Part shown: one piece after another, positions 61,057-64,000 of the stretch
How the letters are laid out: each line of letters begins with the position of its first letter
Numbering within the stretch: position 1 is the stretch's first letter
DNA from: Oenanthe sinensis
Taxonomy: Eukaryota > Streptophyta > Magnoliopsida > Apiales > Apiaceae
Length of the DNA stretch: 64,000 bases
Assembly: GCA_028671895.1 (NCBI GenBank)
Contig: CM053803.1
Span: 48,358,786 to 48,422,785 of the forward strand
Reading direction: 5' to 3'
The notes under the pieces: model-generated
What the model saw: the letters and a program-made list of their open reading frames with translations, nothing else
What the model was told of the DNA's origin: nothing
Database searches by the model: none
Program-made: the position numbers and the translations under genes

Positions 61057-63879
61057 CTAAAATTTTATGAAATCATCTTTCGAAGATTGCTCTTTCTGGT
61101 AAGCATAACCTTTTTGAGATGTGCCACTTGCTTTCTTGCCAAATATCATCTCATCCAGATCATCCATCATTTCATCATTGTTCTCTTCTTGTGATCCACC
61201 TTGATAACCTGCTTGCTTTCTAACAAGTGAATCTTCTTTCACTTCGAGAAGGGATTCATCAGGCTCAACAGAAACAGGTATTACAGCAGGTTCTGGTGCT
61301 GTTCGGACCACTGGAGGTGCCTTCATGTCTTCATACTTGGATAAAACTTTCTGAATTTCGTCATTCACGCTCAAGGCTTCAAAGAGCAGGGCCTCGTCAT
61401 CCCCAGATGTTTCAATGATTCTTTGGACAGTATATTGTGACTGATGACACTGTCGTGCAAGTATGGTTGTCAAGTCATCCTGTCAAGACATATCTCCATT
61501 AGTACCTCAGCTTTGAAGTAATTATTATAAAAAAGGAAAACAATTTTCTGTAGGTTTAGTTTTCTTTTATCAACTTCTTTTATTGAATTAGTATTCGATT
61601 CCAATTTGAATGGCTTAGATTCAATTTTTTAACTGAGATACAATAGATATAAATTCTAGAATGAATTCAATAAATATTACTTCATTTAGGCGGATATTGA
61701 GAATCGAACCCCCGTCTTCAACCACCTTGACACCTTAATATCAATTCCCTTCCCTATAAATTGTATGTTTGTAACAAAATAGACAGAATTTTCTCAATTC
61801 CAATCAATTTCAGAACAAACCAAACCAAACCAAAACAACTAGTCTGTCCAAGCCAAATGAACACTATTGTCCTCTGTAGCTAGTCTGTCTTGTTCAAATT
61901 AGTCATGTAAAGTTCCACTGCCTTTTTTTAGTGTTGTTTTTCACTCTATGAATCCACGGAGAACACTTTTAGTGTGAGTACACGCGAGAACAATTGTTCT
62001 GCATTTTTTATATATATTAAAGTTCAGAATAATTTTCTCACGAATCCCAATTCACCCATTGGAATTTGGCAGTTGTGAACAAACACAATGTGTCTCAACT
62101 CTCAACTTAAACACTGCAAACCAAGGACATAACAGACAACTTCCAAAGTATGATGGGCATATATGTTACCAGTCATGAATCCAGAATTACTTGTTTCAAG
62201 TAAACTAGAATTAACACAAGGGTGCATCTCCAAAAGAATATTACTTTCATCTCTACTAAGGATGACTAGTAGGCTTAATGAGCATAAGATATATTTTATA
62301 GAGAGCGAGTGAAGAAATGAGGCGTCATGCAGGACATGGAGTAAAATATGACACATTGGTAGCAAAGAAGAAGTTAAAGAGCTAAGTTTAAGCACTAATA
62401 AATAATCTTTTTAAAAATCATAGTGATCACCCTGAAAAGTTGGAACCTTTTCACTAGAATGGGGGAATGTGGAGAAATGCTGATCAAAAAATAAAACTCA
62501 TTGTGCATTGGTGTATTCCCGTGTATTGATAACTACTGGTAAACATAAAAATACCTTTTAGCATGGAGATTATACCTTAGAAAACAGAAAGATGCATCTA
62601 TAACACATTAGACACAGAGCAATGTAGAATAGAAGCTAGTAAAAAGTCCTATTATCAATAACATAGATATCTATCTCCCTCTGACTTACGAATAAACTGT
62701 ATGACTTCTCTCAGCATAAAAAATTAGTGAGAATCGGTCAGACCAACAAAGTATCCAGGATGATGGTTTTCTGGAAGACAGAGTTTGGATATTCGACTTC
62801 TGCATAAATACTAGCAGACCCTGAGACCCAGTCAAACATACATATATATCCAATAACATGTTAAAACGCAGGGCTGCATAGTTTTCCATAATCCTATTAA
62901 AATAAGGGCTGGTTAACTGATAGAATAAGAGTACCTGTACAGCATCTTGCTGTGGAGAGGAGGATATAACAGTGCTAAGAAGTTCAATGCTGTTTCTCGC
63001 AACGTTAAATGCTTCCTTAGTTTGTTCAGCTGAATAGCTTTGCACAGGAACCTCATGATGCACTCCTCGCACAGGAATCTCGTGATACACTCCTCGCGCT
63101 AAGCTAGAATTCGGTTCCATGATGGGGACTGAAGGCGGAGGAGTAAATATAGGGGCCAAGCTCTCAGTATCACGACCAGGGAAACGTATGCCTCGGGATC
63201 TCAAGCTCTTCCATAGAACAAAATATATAAATGGAAATATATTAAGTATACAGTATACCAAAAAATATAGATACAGATTTCATAATATTATGCCATACGT
63301 TGAATATATTTATATACACTGAAATTAAGTTCTTAGTAATCATTAAGTAGGGTAATACACCTTGTATGTCTCTTCGTATACAGGCAGATAGCGGAGCTCA
63401 TCGGAAGACTCTCCCCAAGCTTCAATCAGTATGAGAGCCTTGTTACGGTTATAAGTTACAGTCTGAGGATCATCAATCAACTTCACCATCTCATCAAGCA
63501 CCCTCTCAGCCGCAATTTCAGAAAACGCCTTATCGCAATTCTTGGCAATAGTCTCAAGCAACACGAGGGACAAGTACTGAACCCTAGGGATCTTTAGCAT
63601 TATCCGCTTCTTAATGCCACGAATAAGCTCCAGGGTATTGACCCTTTCATGATTCATCATATCACAAAGCTCAAGATTTCTTGCCCAATCAGGTTCCAGT
63701 AAAGATTCAGCAGTAGCATCCTCGACAAGCTTATCAGCCTCAGTTGGGCCTTGGAAAAAATCCTTCATCTTAGAACTAACAGAAGTGACGCCAGCACTAA
63801 TCTTTTGGCCAACTTCAGACCCACCAATCTTCAAACGCTCCCCTAGGGCATTGACTTTTTCGATCAAATTGTCACTCAT
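61057..63879 (-). CDS. VHS-GAT domain TOM1-like protein (TOL), ESCRT ubiquitin adaptor
   Basis: Three exons (63879-63361, 63207-62935, 61479-61057) join in phase to 404 residues, fitting the short TOL1/TOL2-type members. TOLs bind ubiquitinated plasma-membrane proteins and pass them to ESCRT for vacuolar degradation, replacing ESCRT-0 in plants. The N-terminal block (MSDNLIEKVNALGERLKIGG) precedes the VHS domain (about 55-175). Recognisable VHS segments are LLEPDWARNLELCDMMNHER, KIPRVQYLSLVLLETIAKNC and YNRNKALILIEAWGES. Exon 2 is a Pro-rich linker with a small repeat (RGVYHEIPVRGVHHEVPV) leading into the GAT domain. That domain continues in exon 3 (DDLTTILARQCHQSQYTVQR, SGDDEALLFEALSVNDEIQK). 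The tail is acidic (NDEMMDDLDEMIF). I start at 63879 rather than the in-frame ATG 33 bases upstream because MSDNLIEKV matches the usual family start. Intron 2 is 1.45 kb. Confidence 0.93.
61685..61755 (-). repeat. Possible tRNA-derived SINE fragment in TOL intron 2
   Basis: On the minus strand GGTTCGATTC is a perfect Pol III B box, and the upstream ttaaggtgtcaaggtgg could be a decayed A box. The sequence does not fold as a tRNA: the T-arm stem bases (GGGGG versus CTCAA) do not pair. A SINE remnant is the best guess. Confidence 0.3.
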
Positions 63880-64000
63880 ATTTAATACCTTGGCTTCAAA
63901 AAACAGAAACAATTTCTAGTGCAACCTAAAAAATCTAGTAGCTATTTCACTTTCCCACTGTAAAAAAGAAAGAAAGAAAGTGAATTAAAGCAAAACGCTT
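63880..64000 (-). promoter_or_regulatory. TOL gene 5' leader
   Basis: The last 120 bases are the immediate upstream sequence of the TOL gene, with a short GAAA repeat near 63,965-63,980. The promoter itself is beyond the window edge. Confidence 0.4.

Noticed and set aside
61695..61755. tRNA gene suggested by GGTTCGATTC on the minus strand
   Set aside because: The T-arm stem does not pair and no acceptor stem or anticodon arm can be drawn, so at most a SINE remnant.
63880..63912. Upstream in-frame ATG giving an 11-residue extension to the TOL protein
   Set aside because: Family members begin at the MSDNLIEKV-type methionine. The extra residues are not conserved as far as I recall.

Overview
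This window is nuclear DNA from a flowering plant, most likely a eudicot. Its genes have many short exons separated by AT-rich introns with GT/AG junctions, and every product has a close land-plant relative. The intergenic DNA is about 70 percent A+T and full of small plant transposons (Stowaway, Harbinger, hAT and Mutator types). I cannot name the species. I read nine protein-coding genes and one broken gene, joining exons by hand so that every splice phase closes.

Layout: 1-5,078 is gene-free and MITE-rich. 5,079-8,732 (+) encodes a four-helix DUF1218 membrane protein. 9,504-10,606 (-) is gluconokinase. 11,628-16,187 (-) is a PWWP-domain chromatin-type protein with a recent internal 54-residue duplication. 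17,353-30,286 (-) is a 17-exon RelA/SpoT homologue carrying an antisense Ty1/copia relic in one intron and a Mutator-type MITE in another. 30,287-33,276 is a MITE cluster with nested insertions. 33,277-45,905 (-) is the 32-exon exportin-1 (XPO1/CRM1) gene.

46-49.3 kb is an AT-rich spacer between divergent genes. 49,295-52,012 (+) is the complex I subunit NDUFA12 (B17.2). 52,919-53,656 (-) is a one-exon fasciclin-like protein. 53,976-54,755 is a 780-bp Mutator-type element with about 140-bp inverted repeats and a perfect 9-bp target duplication. 55,713-57,001 (+) is ribosomal protein L9. 57,819-58,942 (-) is a CSLD cellulose-synthase-like pseudogene whose N-terminal codons are fused out of frame to its C-terminal third. 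61,057-63,879 (-) is a VHS-GAT (TOM1-like) ESCRT adaptor.

The genes do not form a pathway. They are mostly housekeeping genes (translation, nuclear export, respiration, plastid alarmone, sugar-acid phosphorylation, endosomal sorting). Three of them (PWWP, XPO1, RPL9) have telo-box motifs near the start, and two of those (PWWP, RPL9) also have TGGGCC site II motifs. I found no new enzymatic or defence system. The unusual content is structural: the CSLD deletion relic, paired MITE families with readable 9-bp target duplications, nested Stowaway-type elements, the PWWP duplication, and a GC-AG intron and a NAGNAG acceptor in XPO1.
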